Shown piece after piece: positions 8,483-17,517 of a stretch of DNA of 64,000 bases. Source of the DNA: CALBPI01 sp039033995 (GTDB lineage Bacteria > Pseudomonadota > Gammaproteobacteria > Steroidobacterales > Woeseiaceae); the NCBI GenBank assembly GCA_039033995.1, contig JBCCBP010000011.1, positions 20,471-84,470 of the forward strand, given 5' to 3'. The notes under the pieces were generated by a model that was given only the letters and a program-made list of their open reading frames with translations, was not told the DNA's origin and ran no database searches. Position 1 is the first letter of the stretch. Each line of letters begins with the position of its first letter. The position numbers and the translations under genes are program-made.

Positions 8483-9691
8483 GTGCAGCAAGAATCCACA
8501 CATCCATCCTCTGTCAAGAAACCGAAATGGAAGGGCCGGCTGCTAGCCACCCTGGTGTTGGCGATAGGCGTTATTGGTTTTGTTGGGCTGGTCAAATCCC
8601 GGCCAGAGCCACCCAAAAAGCCTACCGAGGACTCAACACCATTGGTCGAGGTCGCTCCAGTAACAGCCGGCGACGTACAGTTCTACGTTGCAAGCCAGGG
8701 CGTGGTCGCGCCGCTGACGCGCACAACGCTCAGCGCCGAGGTGTCCGGTGCCGTCGTTGATTTGTCGGATGCGTTCCTGGCAGGTGGGCACTTCGGCGCG
8801 GGTGATGTGCTGATGCGCATCGATCCGTTGAATTATCAAGTTGCCGTTGAGCGTGCTGAGGCAGCATTGGCGCAGCGGCAGATCGAATATGACGGTTCAG
8901 TGCGATTGAACAAACAGGGTTATCGCTCGGCGACAGAGTTATCGTCTGCCAAAGCGGCGTTGGCCAGTGCCAATGCAGATCTTGTTCGAGCAAAGCGCGA
9001 CCTCGAGCGAACCGTGATTCGTGCGCCTTACGAAGGCTTGGTTGAGAGCCGCGCGACCGAGCTTGGAAATTTTGTCAACATCGGCTCGCAGCTGGGCGTT
9101 ATTTATGCAACCGACGTTGCTGAGGTCAGACTCGCGATTCCGGATCCCGATCTCGCTTTCGTCGACTTGCCCACCGCTGTGGAATCCGGCGACGGTCCAC
9201 CCGTCACACTGTCGGGTAGCTATCGAGGTGCCTTGTCTGAATGGGATGCCACAGTCGTTCGAACTGAAGGGCAGGTCGATCAGCGTACGCGCATGGTGTG
9301 GGCGGTCGCACGTGTCGATGACCCTTATGCATTGACCGTAGCCAGCGAAGGGCACACAGAGTTGCCGATGGGCACGTTTGTGACTGCGGAAATCGCAGGC
9401 GTGTCGATGTCCAATATTGTCAAGATTCCGCGGCCGTTACTCCGTGCAGGTGATCAGGTGATCTTCGTCGATGGCGAACGTCGGTTACGCTTTCGCAATG
9501 TCGATGTTCTGCGAACCGACGAAGACTATGCCTACTTTTACGGGGATCAGTTAGAGGAGCAGGAGATCTTGTTAACTCGACTGGACTCCCCGCTCAACGG
9601 CATGCTGGTTCGCACATCGGCAGATCTCGAATCAGACGATAGTGATCAGCAAGATGCCAGTAGCGGCGTCGGTAGCGCGGCGGCGCAATAG
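8483..9691 (+). CDS. RND efflux periplasmic adaptor (membrane fusion protein)
   Basis: A 402-residue HlyD/AcrA-type adaptor. A single N-terminal membrane anchor (LLATLVLAIGVIGFVGLV, about residues 18-35) is followed by a periplasmic part with the usual order: barrel-sandwich/lipoyl halves (SAEVSGAVVDLSD, then TVIRAPYEGLVESR near residue 175), a coiled-coil hairpin between them, and a beta-barrel. It would bridge the inner-membrane pump encoded 12 bp downstream to an outer-membrane channel; no channel gene is adjacent. The start is GTG at 8483, with only a weak purine-rich site before it, but no better start exists before the membrane anchor. The substrate is unknown. Confidence 0.9.
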   Translation: MQQESTHPSSVKKPKWKGRLLATLVLAIGVIGFVGLVKSRPEPPKKPTEDSTPLVEVAPVTAGDVQFYVASQGVVAPLTRTTLSAEVSGAVVDLSDAFLAGGHFGAGDVLMRIDPLNYQVAVERAEAALAQRQIEYDGSVRLNKQGYRSATELSSAKAALASANADLVRAKRDLERTVIRAPYEGLVESRATELGNFVNIGSQLGVIYATDVAEVRLAIPDPDLAFVDLPTAVESGDGPPVTLSGSYRGALSEWDATVVRTEGQVDQRTRMVWAVARVDDPYALTVASEGHTELPMGTFVTAEIAGVSMSNIVKIPRPLLRAGDQVIFVDGERRLRFRNVDVLRTDEDYAYFYGDQLEEQEILLTRLDSPLNGMLVRTSADLESDDSDQQDASSGVGSAAAQ

Positions 9692-9703
9692 GGGGGCTCG
9701 GCA

Positions 9704-12700
9704 ATGACAACCGATAGTCCCGATCAAAACGGCATCATCGCGTGGTTCGCCAACAATGGTGTGGCCGCGAATCTGCTGATGATTCTGATCATTTGTTTTG
9801 GTGTGGTATCAGTCTTTCAAATTCGCAAGCAGACGACCCCCGATTTCGAGTTGAATCAGGTGTATGTTCGCATCGCTTATCCGGGGGCCGCGCCACAGGA
9901 GGTTGAGCAAGGCGTACTCACCAAAGTCGAGGAAGCGATACAGGACGTTCAGGGTATCGACGAGATCAATGCGACGGCGCGCGAGGGCAGCGGTACCGTC
10001 TATGTAGACGTCTCCAATGATGCTTCGCTGGATCAGGTCATCAGCCAAATCAAAACGCGAGTCGACGCGATTGCAGGATTGCCCGAGCTGACCGAGAAGC
10101 CGGTTATCGAAAAGAACGAGATTCCGATTCCGGTGATCTTCATCTCAATCTACGGCGATCTTGACGAATATGCCCGCAAGTCGCTCGCTCGCGAGGTGCG
10201 TGACGATCTAATCGCGATTCCGGAAGTGAATAGCCTCGAGCTACTGGGCGACCGCGACTACGAGATTAGCATTGAAGTCTCCGAGCAGACCTTGCAGCAA
10301 TACGATCTCACGATGACGGAGATCGCCAACGCATTACGCAACGCCTCACGCGACATACCAGGCGGTACTATCGAAACAACCGGTGGCGATATTCGTGTTC
10401 GCACACAGGGCCAGGTGTATACGGGCAGCGAGTTTGCCGATCTGACCCTGCGCACGTTTCCTGACGGCTCGCGGCTGATCTTGTCTGATATCGCGACCAT
10501 CGTTGACGGCTTTGTCGACAATGATGGCTTTGGGCGCTTTAACGAGCAGCCGGTGATCACGATGCGTGTCCTGGCGGGCGGTCAGCAAAGCGAGCTAAAG
10601 ACCGCAAGGATCGTCAAAGACTATGTGGCAAAGCTGCAATCCGAGTTGCCCGATACGATCAAGGTAGAGACGTGGGTCGACCAGGCTAAGTACCTGCAAC
10701 AGCGCCTCGATATGATGCTCGACAATCTATTGCAGGGTGCGCTGCTGGTTTTTGTGGTGTTGACGCTTTTCTTGCGACTGAAATTCGCATTGTGGGTCAT
10801 CGTCGGCATCCCGGTCACGTTCTTCGGCGCGTTGTGGCTGATGCCGCTAACCCCGTGGCCCGTCACGATCAATGTCATCAGTCTGTTTGGTTTCATACTC
10901 GTGCTGGGTATCGTCGTTGACGATGCGATCATTATTGGTGAGAGCATCTACACGAAAACGCGGGCCGATGGTCATTCGATCGACAACGTTGTCGCTGGTG
11001 CGCAGAAGGTCGCGGTGACCGCGACATTTGGCGTGCTAACAACCATTGCGGCGTTCGCCCCGATGCTGTTCTTGGGCGGTATCGCCGGCGCGTTTTTCGA
11101 GGCGATTGCCGCCGTGGTTGCGCTTTGCCTGATCTTTTCGCTGGTCGAATCGAAACTCATCTTGCCTGCGCATCTCGCGCACGCGAAAATTGCGCCGGTC
11201 GATGAAGGCGATATTTTTTCACCGTATCGCAGTACATCGCGGATCCGCTGGCCGGGCAAGTTTATTGCTCGCCTGCAGCGCCGCACCCAGCATGGCCTCC
11301 ACTGGATCATCGAGCATATCTACACACCGGCGTTGAATAAGGCGCTGGCTGCGCGCGGCGTGACGTTCTGTTTGTTTGTCACAATGATGTTGCTGACGCT
11401 CGGCGTGATCGCTGGCGGTATCGTCAAGTTCAATATTTTCCCGACCATTCCGGGTGAATACGTCTCGATGGATGTGACGATGCAGAACGGCACGCCATCC
11501 GAGATTCGTAACCAGACGCTGCTCGAGATCGAACAACGATTGTATGAAGTGCGTGATCGCTATCTGACTGACAATCCCGGTGCGATCGATCCATTGCAGC
11601 AGGTGGCGACGTTTACCAACGGGCAATTCACTGGCACGATGATTATCGAAATGCCGCCAGCGGAAGAGCAGACTATCACCGGCGCAGAATTGGTAGTGCT
11701 ATGGCGTGAAGCCGTTGGCTTGTTGCCAGGCGTTCGACAGATCTCCTTTGGCGATGGTAATGGTTTTGGCGGCGGGCAACCGCTTAGCTTTGGTCTGTCC
11801 GGGAAAGACTTCGACTCGCTTGAGCGGGCGGCCGATGAACTTGTCGCGGCGCTTGGCGACTATGAAAGTGTGTTTGATATTCGCAATTCCGCTAGTGCGG
11901 GTAGCGATGAAATTAAATTGCAGGTCAAACCAGCGGCTGAAGCGCTCGGAATCACATTGGCGTCGTTAGGCACGCAGGTGCGTCAGGCGTTTTACGGCGA
12001 AGAAGTACAGCGGATCCAGCGCGGCAGCGACGAGCTCAAAGTTATGTTGCGCTACCCGGAGCGCGAGCGCCGGTCTCTCGATAATCTCGAGACAATGTTG
12101 ATTACGACACCGGATGGTGACCGTGTACCCTTCAACGAGGTGGCCAGCGTCGAGTTTGGTGAAGCGTATTCAGAAATCACACGCAAGAATGGCAAGCGCA
12201 CTGTGACGGTGACAGCTGATCTCAATACGGACATTGCCCAACCCGGGGAGATCGTCAGAGAGGTGAGTGCCAGTGTGATCCCGGAAATACTGAAGCGGTA
12301 TCCGGGTACCGAATACGCACTGGAGGGTGCCAGCAAGGACGAACAGGAGTTGGTGCAAAATTTCATCGTCGCATTCCTGGTCGCACTATTTCTGATTTAC
12401 GGACTGATTGCGATCCCATTGAAGTCTTACACGCAACCGCTGATCATCATGTCGGTGATCCCGTTTGGCTTTATCGGTGCGGTGGTCGGCCATATGCTGC
12501 TTGGTAAGACGATCAGCATGTTTTCAATTATTGGTTTGTTGGCATTAGCGGGTGTTGTCGTTAACGACAGCCTGATCATGACAGACTTTGTGAACAAGGC
12601 GCGACGACGCGGCGTGGACACGATCACTGCGGTCGTCGAATCGGGCAAAGCCCGCTTCCGAGCGATCATTCTGACGTCACTAACGACAGCGATCGGCTTG

Positions 12701-12904
12701 ATGCCCATCATGTTTGAACAGAGCTCGCAGGCCCAGTTCGTGATTCCGATGGCGATTTCGCTGAGCTTTGGCATCTTGTTCGCAACTGTGATTACACTGA
12801 TTCTCGTACCGGTGCTGTATTTGCTGCTATTGGACTTTAAGAACCTGTTTCGACGCTCAGCACAAGGTGGTGCCAGCGAGTTGCCAGCGACGGAATTGAG
12901 TTAG
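9704..12904 (+). CDS. RND efflux permease (AcrB/HAE-like)
   Basis: A 1066-residue inner-membrane pump of typical RND length, with 12 predicted helices and two large periplasmic loops after helices 1 and 7. Helix 1 is in NNGVAANLLMILIICFGVVS, followed by the YPGAAPQEVE porter-domain opening typical of the family. Helix 4 carries the paired acidic residues of the proton relay in GIVVDDAIIIGES. It should use the proton gradient to export small amphipathic compounds with the adaptor just upstream (12-bp gap, GGGG ribosome site). The sequence resembles the subgroup found with single adaptors in marine and soil gammaproteobacteria. The substrate cannot be inferred. Confidence 0.93.
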   Translation: MTTDSPDQNGIIAWFANNGVAANLLMILIICFGVVSVFQIRKQTTPDFELNQVYVRIAYPGAAPQEVEQGVLTKVEEAIQDVQGIDEINATAREGSGTVYVDVSNDASLDQVISQIKTRVDAIAGLPELTEKPVIEKNEIPIPVIFISIYGDLDEYARKSLAREVRDDLIAIPEVNSLELLGDRDYEISIEVSEQTLQQYDLTMTEIANALRNASRDIPGGTIETTGGDIRVRTQGQVYTGSEFADLTLRTFPDGSRLILSDIATIVDGFVDNDGFGRFNEQPVITMRVLAGGQQSELKTARIVKDYVAKLQSELPDTIKVETWVDQAKYLQQRLDMMLDNLLQGALLVFVVLTLFLRLKFALWVIVGIPVTFFGALWLMPLTPWPVTINVISLFGFILVLGIVVDDAIIIGESIYTKTRADGHSIDNVVAGAQKVAVTATFGVLTTIAAFAPMLFLGGIAGAFFEAIAAVVALCLIFSLVESKLILPAHLAHAKIAPVDEGDIFSPYRSTSRIRWPGKFIARLQRRTQHGLHWIIEHIYTPALNKALAARGVTFCLFVTMMLLTLGVIAGGIVKFNIFPTIPGEYVSMDVTMQNGTPSEIRNQTLLEIEQRLYEVRDRYLTDNPGAIDPLQQVATFTNGQFTGTMIIEMPPAEEQTITGAELVVLWREAVGLLPGVRQISFGDGNGFGGGQPLSFGLSGKDFDSLERAADELVAALGDYESVFDIRNSASAGSDEIKLQVKPAAEALGITLASLGTQVRQAFYGEEVQRIQRGSDELKVMLRYPERERRSLDNLETMLITTPDGDRVPFNEVASVEFGEAYSEITRKNGKRTVTVTADLNTDIAQPGEIVREVSASVIPEILKRYPGTEYALEGASKDEQELVQNFIVAFLVALFLIYGLIAIPLKSYTQPLIIMSVIPFGFIGAVVGHMLLGKTISMFSIIGLLALAGVVVNDSLIMTDFVNKARRRGVDTITAVVESGKARFRAIILTSLTTAIGLMPIMFEQSSQAQFVIPMAISLSFGILFATVITLILVPVLYLLLLDFKNLFRRSAQGGASELPATELS

Positions 12905-12958
12905 TACCGAGCGCTAGCGCTACCTAGCAATTCTTTCGTGGACTGCTAGACTGCGCGC

Positions 12959-14020
12959 ATGAAAACACTTGTCGCTTTCGTGTTGACGCCCGTGCTGATT
13001 TTTCTGGGGCTGCTGTTGTGGCTCGCCCAGGAGCCAGAGATTGTCGTTATGGAGATTCCAGCGGACGCGACTGCGGTTCTCAACGATGCGCGTTTTGCCG
13101 TTCCTGACGGTTGGGAATGGGGGCGACTGGAAACAGCGGCGGGCAACATTCGTTGGGGCCGCACCACGATCACACCCTCGCGCGCTACGGTAATTTTTCT
13201 TCCAGGCCTGTCAGCGCCACTCGAAGTTTACTTTGAGACGTTTTCGCGTTTACGTGACGAAGGGTTCAACGTGCTTGCGATGGACTGGCCGGGGCAGGGG
13301 GGCAGCACGCGCGGCAGCGACGATCCGCAGAAGATTCATGCGAGGTCACTGACCGGCCATGTTGATGCCCTCGACCTACTGCTGACTGAAACGTTGGATG
13401 TGACAGCCAGTCAACCGCAGTTTCTTGTCGGTTTGTCGATGGGCGCGCAGCTCGGTACGCGCTTGCTGGCTCGCGGCGAGCACACCTTTGATGCGGCGGC
13501 TCTGATTACGCCGGCTTATGCCATTTATGGTGGCAGGCCGAATGCCGTCGATAAAGTTCTGCTGCACTCGCTGCAGGCAATCGGTTTTGGTCAGCGTTAT
13601 TCGCCTGGCAGCCAAGCCTGGCAGTTTGATCTGGACGTCTACAACGCGCGTGCCAGTCAATGCAGTCATCCCAACGACCGTACTCAGCTATGGCAGGCAT
13701 CGATGGTCGCGAACCCTGCCTTGAAGGTCGGCGGTTATACGAACAGCTTCGTTCTGGCGTTGGCAGAATCTGCCGAGCAGGCTCGTCTGGCTGCGACGCA
13801 AGGCCGTTTCGATTTGCCAGTTTGGATGCCGCTGGCCGGCAATGATGTATTTGTCGAAAACGCGCCAGCGCGAGTCGCGTGCGATGCGCTAGCGCAGTGC
13901 GAGCTCAAAGAATATCCGGAGGCACGCCATTGTCTGTTCGAAGAGGCAGACGCCTATTATCGGCCTTTCGTAGATGACCTGGTGGCGTTCCTGAATCGCC
14001 AGGTGGGAGACGCGTTGTAG
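12959..14020 (+). CDS. Membrane-anchored alpha/beta hydrolase (lysophospholipase-like)
   Basis: A 353-residue serine hydrolase with an N-terminal membrane segment (residues 3-24) and an alpha/beta hydrolase core. The nucleophile elbow is GLSMG near residue 159. An oxyanion-region strand MDWPGQGGS lies near residue 108, a likely catalytic Asp in AGNDVFVE near residue 293, and the catalytic His in EARHCLF near residue 324. The arrangement fits the serine aminopeptidase S33/monoacylglycerol lipase group. The stop codon overlaps the GTG start of the MFS gene by one base, so translation is probably coupled. A -10-like TAGACT box ends only 6 nt before the ATG. The substrate is unknown. Confidence 0.85.
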   Translation: MKTLVAFVLTPVLIFLGLLLWLAQEPEIVVMEIPADATAVLNDARFAVPDGWEWGRLETAAGNIRWGRTTITPSRATVIFLPGLSAPLEVYFETFSRLRDEGFNVLAMDWPGQGGSTRGSDDPQKIHARSLTGHVDALDLLLTETLDVTASQPQFLVGLSMGAQLGTRLLARGEHTFDAAALITPAYAIYGGRPNAVDKVLLHSLQAIGFGQRYSPGSQAWQFDLDVYNARASQCSHPNDRTQLWQASMVANPALKVGGYTNSFVLALAESAEQARLAATQGRFDLPVWMPLAGNDVFVENAPARVACDALAQCELKEYPEARHCLFEEADAYYRPFVDDLVAFLNRQVGDAL

Positions 14021-15312
14021 TGTCGACATCTGCCGGGGATAACACTCAGCTCAGCAGCCTCTTGCGGGCATGGCGATGGCGTATCGCCATCATGTTGTGT
14101 CTGATCACAACGATTAACTATGTTGACCGCTTGGTGTTTTCCGTTGCGACGCCGACACTACGCGACGTATTCAGTTTTTCCAACGCTGACATTGGTACGC
14201 TGTCGCTCGCTTTTCTGTTGGCCTACGGCATCGGACAGATCCTGGCGGGTCGTATTGTCGATCGCTACGGCGTCAAGCGCGTGTTCTCTATCGCGGTTGT
14301 CGTCTGGAGTATCGCAGGCATCGCACACGCGTGGGGCCAGGGCATCAAGAGCTTCATCACCGCTCGAGTGTTTCTCGGTATTGGGGAGGCGATCAATTTC
14401 CCGGCGGTATTTAAGTCGGTGGCCGAGTGGTTCCCGCGCGAGGAACGCGCGTTGGCGGTTGGCGTCGTCACGCTCGGCGTAGGTTTTGGTTCGATTATCA
14501 CGCCACCGTTGGTCGGTTGGTTGATCATCGACTATAGCTGGCAGGTGGCGTTCATTGTGCCGGGCCTGTTGGGTTTTTTGTGGTTGGCTGTCTGGTGGCG
14601 TTACTACGAGACTCCGGACGTGCATCGTTTTTTGCAGGCCAGCGAACTTGACTTTATTCGTGCCGGACAGGACACGGTGACCGATTCGCCGAGACCCGCC
14701 TGGAGTGCGCTGCTGGGACAACGTACGACCTGGGCATTGATGCTCAGTCGATTCGTGGCGGATGGCGCTTTCTATTTCATTTTGTTCTGGTTGCCGCTCT
14801 ATCTGGCAGATGCACGCGGGCTTGATTTGCGTGCGATCGCCATGTTCGCCTGGCTGCCCTACCTGTTTGCGGATATTGGCAGTTTCGCCGGCGGGTGGGC
14901 ATCGTCTCTGCTTGTCAAACGCGGTTGGAGCGTCGGAAAAGCGCGACGCAGTATGATTTGGCTTGGCGCTGTTGGTGCGACCGCAGCGTTGCCCGCCGCA
15001 CTAACGGGCAACCTCGCGTTGTGCATCGCGCTCATTTGCCTGACGATGTTCTTCATACAGTTTAAGCAGGCTAATTTGTTCACCTTGCCATCGGATCTTT
15101 TTTCTCCGCGGGATGTCGCCACGATCTGGGGTGTCTTTGGTGCAGCGGGCAGTCTCGGTGCGGCCCTATTTCAAAAATGGACTGGCTTTCTGATCGATTC
15201 CATCTCGTATACGCCGGTGTTCGTGCTGGTCGCGGGTATGCACCTATTGTCGGCATTGGTCATATCGACGTTGTTGCCGCGCTTCAGCGATCACACATCC
15301 GGAAAACCGTAG
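14020..15312 (+). CDS. MFS transporter, ACS (anion:cation symporter) type
   Basis: A 430-residue, 12-helix carrier. The first helix region NYVDRLVFSVATPTLRDVF and the loop GRIVDRYGVKRVF match the ACS branch of the major facilitator superfamily, whose members (ExuT, GarP, DgoT) import organic anions such as hexuronates. A GTG start at 14020 overlaps the hydrolase stop by one base and has GGTGGGAG as ribosome site. It is followed after 7 bp by purU. The hydrolase-carrier-PurU order suggests uptake and breakdown of an organic acid or its ester, but this is inference from position only. Confidence 0.87.
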   Translation: MSTSAGDNTQLSSLLRAWRWRIAIMLCLITTINYVDRLVFSVATPTLRDVFSFSNADIGTLSLAFLLAYGIGQILAGRIVDRYGVKRVFSIAVVVWSIAGIAHAWGQGIKSFITARVFLGIGEAINFPAVFKSVAEWFPREERALAVGVVTLGVGFGSIITPPLVGWLIIDYSWQVAFIVPGLLGFLWLAVWWRYYETPDVHRFLQASELDFIRAGQDTVTDSPRPAWSALLGQRTTWALMLSRFVADGAFYFILFWLPLYLADARGLDLRAIAMFAWLPYLFADIGSFAGGWASSLLVKRGWSVGKARRSMIWLGAVGATAALPAALTGNLALCIALICLTMFFIQFKQANLFTLPSDLFSPRDVATIWGVFGAAGSLGAALFQKWTGFLIDSISYTPVFVLVAGMHLLSALVISTLLPRFSDHTSGKP

Positions 15313-15319
15313 GCCGTCG

Positions 15320-16174
15320 ATGATGAATGAATACGTTGTCTTGATGAGCGCACCGGATCGGTCAGGTATTCTGGCGCGCGTCGCAGCGGCTGTGACAAAA
15401 GGCGGCGGCGATGTGCGAGACGCTGCTTCATTCGGTGATGCGACAACCGGACGTTTTTTCTTGCGTATTCATTTGTCGCTGCAGGCGGATTGTAGCGTCG
15501 GCGCCTTACGAGAGAGCGTCACGAGAACGGTCGCAGAATTGAACGGCGAGGCGACAATCGCGAGTCTCGCTGAGCGCCCCAAAGTTATGATCGCAGTATC
15601 CCGGTTTGATCATTGTCTAGTGGATTTGCTAATGCGTTTTCGCAAAGGGCAATTTCATGCCGATCTTGTGGGCGTATTCTCCAACCATGACGATACGCGC
15701 GACATCGTCGAGTGGTATGGATTGCCGTTTCATCACTTGCCTATATCGCGGGATACCAAGTCCGAGCAGGAACGGCAGGTGATTAAATTGATAGCAGACA
15801 CCGATACGGATCTACTCGTGCTCGCGCGCTATATGCAAATTCTCTCGCCCGCGCTGAGCCAACAATTGCAGGACCGTTGTATCAATATCCATCACTCGTT
15901 TTTGCCGAGCTTCAAGGGCGCCAAACCCTACGGACAAGCGTATGAGCGCGGCGTCAAATTGATCGGCGCTACCGCGCACTACGTGACAGATGATCTCGAT
16001 GAAGGACCTATCATCGAACAGGATGTGCGGCGCGTGACACATGCGACCAGTGCGGACGAGATGACAGAACTGGGGCGCGAGATTGAGTGTAGTGTTCTGG
16101 CACGTGCGGTTCGGTGGCACCTGCAGCATCGTATCATCGTGAACGGCCGCAAGACGGTGGTCTTCAACCACTAA
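15320..16174 (+). CDS. purU: Formyltetrahydrofolate deformylase
   Basis: 284 residues, the family's usual length. Residues 1-80 are an ACT regulatory domain (LMSAPDRSGILARVAAAV). The rest is a formyltransferase-fold hydrolase with INIHHSFLPSFKGAKPY around residue 195 and HYVTDDLDEGPIIEQD around residue 222, which contain the catalytic Asn, His and Asp. It hydrolyses 10-formyl-THF to THF and formate, balancing one-carbon pools and supplying formate to PurT. Two ATGs lie in tandem (15320 and 15323), and either could be used. It ends the plus-strand run and converges on the leucine operon. Confidence 0.95.
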   Translation: MMNEYVVLMSAPDRSGILARVAAAVTKGGGDVRDAASFGDATTGRFFLRIHLSLQADCSVGALRESVTRTVAELNGEATIASLAERPKVMIAVSRFDHCLVDLLMRFRKGQFHADLVGVFSNHDDTRDIVEWYGLPFHHLPISRDTKSEQERQVIKLIADTDTDLLVLARYMQILSPALSQQLQDRCINIHHSFLPSFKGAKPYGQAYERGVKLIGATAHYVTDDLDEGPIIEQDVRRVTHATSADEMTELGREIECSVLARAVRWHLQHRIIVNGRKTVVFNH

Positions 16175-16182
16175 GGGCGGGG

Positions 16183-17049
16183 TTAGCCGAGTCTGTCCAG
16201 GATCTTTTGCGCTTGTATCAGGTGCGGGCGATCGATCATCTTGCCATCCAGTTGCAGTGCGCCGGCATCCGGGTGCGCCGCGAACGCCGCTACCACGCGA
16301 CGGGCATGTTCAAGGCTGGCCGCGTCCGGCGTGAACGCAGCGTGAATAGGGTCGAGCTGTGCCGGATGGACGGCGAGTACGCCATCAAAGCCATCTCGTA
16401 GTGCTTCATCCGCGTGGCGGCGCATGCCGTCGGTATCACGAAAATTGGTGTATAGCGTATCGATGGCGTGGAGCCCGAAACGCTTAGCGGTGAGCAGGCA
16501 TTGCACACGCGCGAACTCAAAGGTTGGCAGCCAACGACCATTGGCATATTTGTTGGCGCTGGCTCCCAGCGCCGCCGACAAGTCTTCGCCACCCCAGGTT
16601 AGTGCGCTCACGCGCTTGGGCGGAGGCGGCATGATCGACAGGGTCGCCGTCATCGACACGGTCTCGGTGACCAGGGCGATCACGTCGGTCATCGATTGGG
16701 CCGTGTCTTGTTCCACTTCAGACAGTGCCGCATCGACGGCGCGGAGGTCATCAATACCCGCAATCTTTGGCAGCATGATACTCGCTGGCAGCCTCGTTCT
16801 CATCGCTTGCAGATCGTCCTTGGCCGTATCCTCCTGCCACGGATTGATTCTGACACAAACGCGCGCCCAGTCTTTTGCTGTCAGGCCATTGATTGTGTTG
16901 GCGACGGATTCGCGCGCGACTGCTCGATTGGCAGGCGCCACGGCATCTTCGAGGTCCAGAATGATGCGGTCAGCGGGACCAGCAAGCGCCTTGCCAATTT
17001 TATGCGTATCGTCGCCAGGAACGAACAGCCAGGACCGCGCGCGCGTCAT
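16183..17049 (-). CDS. CitE-like CoA ester lyase (HpcH/HpaI aldolase fold)
   Basis: A 288-residue TIM-barrel lyase of the CitE/Mcl family. The opening RSWLFVPGDDTHKIGKAL and the following DRIILDLEDAVAP carry the family's conserved CoA and metal-site elements. GGEDLSAALGA near residue 163 is the second conserved block. Relatives cleave malyl-, beta-methylmalyl- or citramalyl-CoA into acetyl- or propionyl-CoA plus an oxo acid. The ATG at 17049 overlaps the MaoC stop (ATGA). A start 42 nt upstream would cut into that gene and is rejected. It is the last gene of the leucine operon, where an HMG-CoA lyase (LiuE) would be expected, so it may do that cleavage or serve a side branch. Confidence 0.85.
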   Translation of the reverse strand: MTRARSWLFVPGDDTHKIGKALAGPADRIILDLEDAVAPANRAVARESVANTINGLTAKDWARVCVRINPWQEDTAKDDLQAMRTRLPASIMLPKIAGIDDLRAVDAALSEVEQDTAQSMTDVIALVTETVSMTATLSIMPPPPKRVSALTWGGEDLSAALGASANKYANGRWLPTFEFARVQCLLTAKRFGLHAIDTLYTNFRDTDGMRRHADEALRDGFDGVLAVHPAQLDPIHAAFTPDAASLEHARRVVAAFAAHPDAGALQLDGKMIDRPHLIQAQKILDRLG

Positions 17050-17498
17050 TGCGCGAACTTCTGCAGCATGGCGGTACGGTGAATGGTGCATACGAGTTCG
17101 TCGCGCTGATTGTGCACTCGATGCAAGAAAGTGACGATTCCGGCATTGGGTCGCGAGCGACTCTCACGGCGCTCGATGACTTCGCTTTCGACGCGCAACG
17201 TATCGTTAATGAACACCGGCTTGGGGAAGGTCATCTCACCAAAACCGAGATTGACGACGAGCGTGCCGAGGGTAGTGTCCTCGACGGATACGCCGGTGGC
17301 AAACGAGACCGTGTACAAACTGTTCACGACGCGCTGACCAAACTCGGTGCGCTTCGCGTATTCCGCGTCGAGATGAAGTGGCTGTGGATTATGCGTGATC
17401 GCACAGAACAGTACATTGTCTGCTTCCGTTACTGTTCTGTGCATGCGATGCGAAATCACCTGACCAACTTCTGTGTCGTCGTAATAGAGTCCTGGCAT
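17046..17498 (-). CDS. MaoC-type hydratase (mesaconyl/itaconyl-CoA hydratase-like)
   Basis: A 150-residue hot-dog-fold enzyme. THNPQPLHLDAEYAKRTEFG near residue 36 is the hydratase motif with the catalytic His, and it resembles mesaconyl-CoA and itaconyl-CoA hydratases more than short (R)-enoyl-CoA hydratases. GVSVEDTTLGT and FPKPVFINDT follow as in that group. The chosen ATG at 17498 has AGAAGGACT as ribosome site and begins 19 bp after liuA; the longer open frame would overlap liuA by about 130 bp. Its place behind the methylcrotonyl-CoA carboxylase genes suggests hydration of 3-methylglutaconyl-CoA in place of LiuC. That assignment is inferred. Confidence 0.82.
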   Translation of the reverse strand: MPGLYYDDTEVGQVISHRMHRTVTEADNVLFCAITHNPQPLHLDAEYAKRTEFGQRVVNSLYTVSFATGVSVEDTTLGTLVVNLGFGEMTFPKPVFINDTLRVESEVIERRESRSRPNAGIVTFLHRVHNQRDELVCTIHRTAMLQKFAQ

Positions 17499-17517
17499 GG
17501 CGGTAGTCCTTCTGCGA

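Noticed and set aside
14158..14721. 187-codon minus-strand frame
   Set aside because: Antisense to the ACS-type MFS gene; no recognisable domain.
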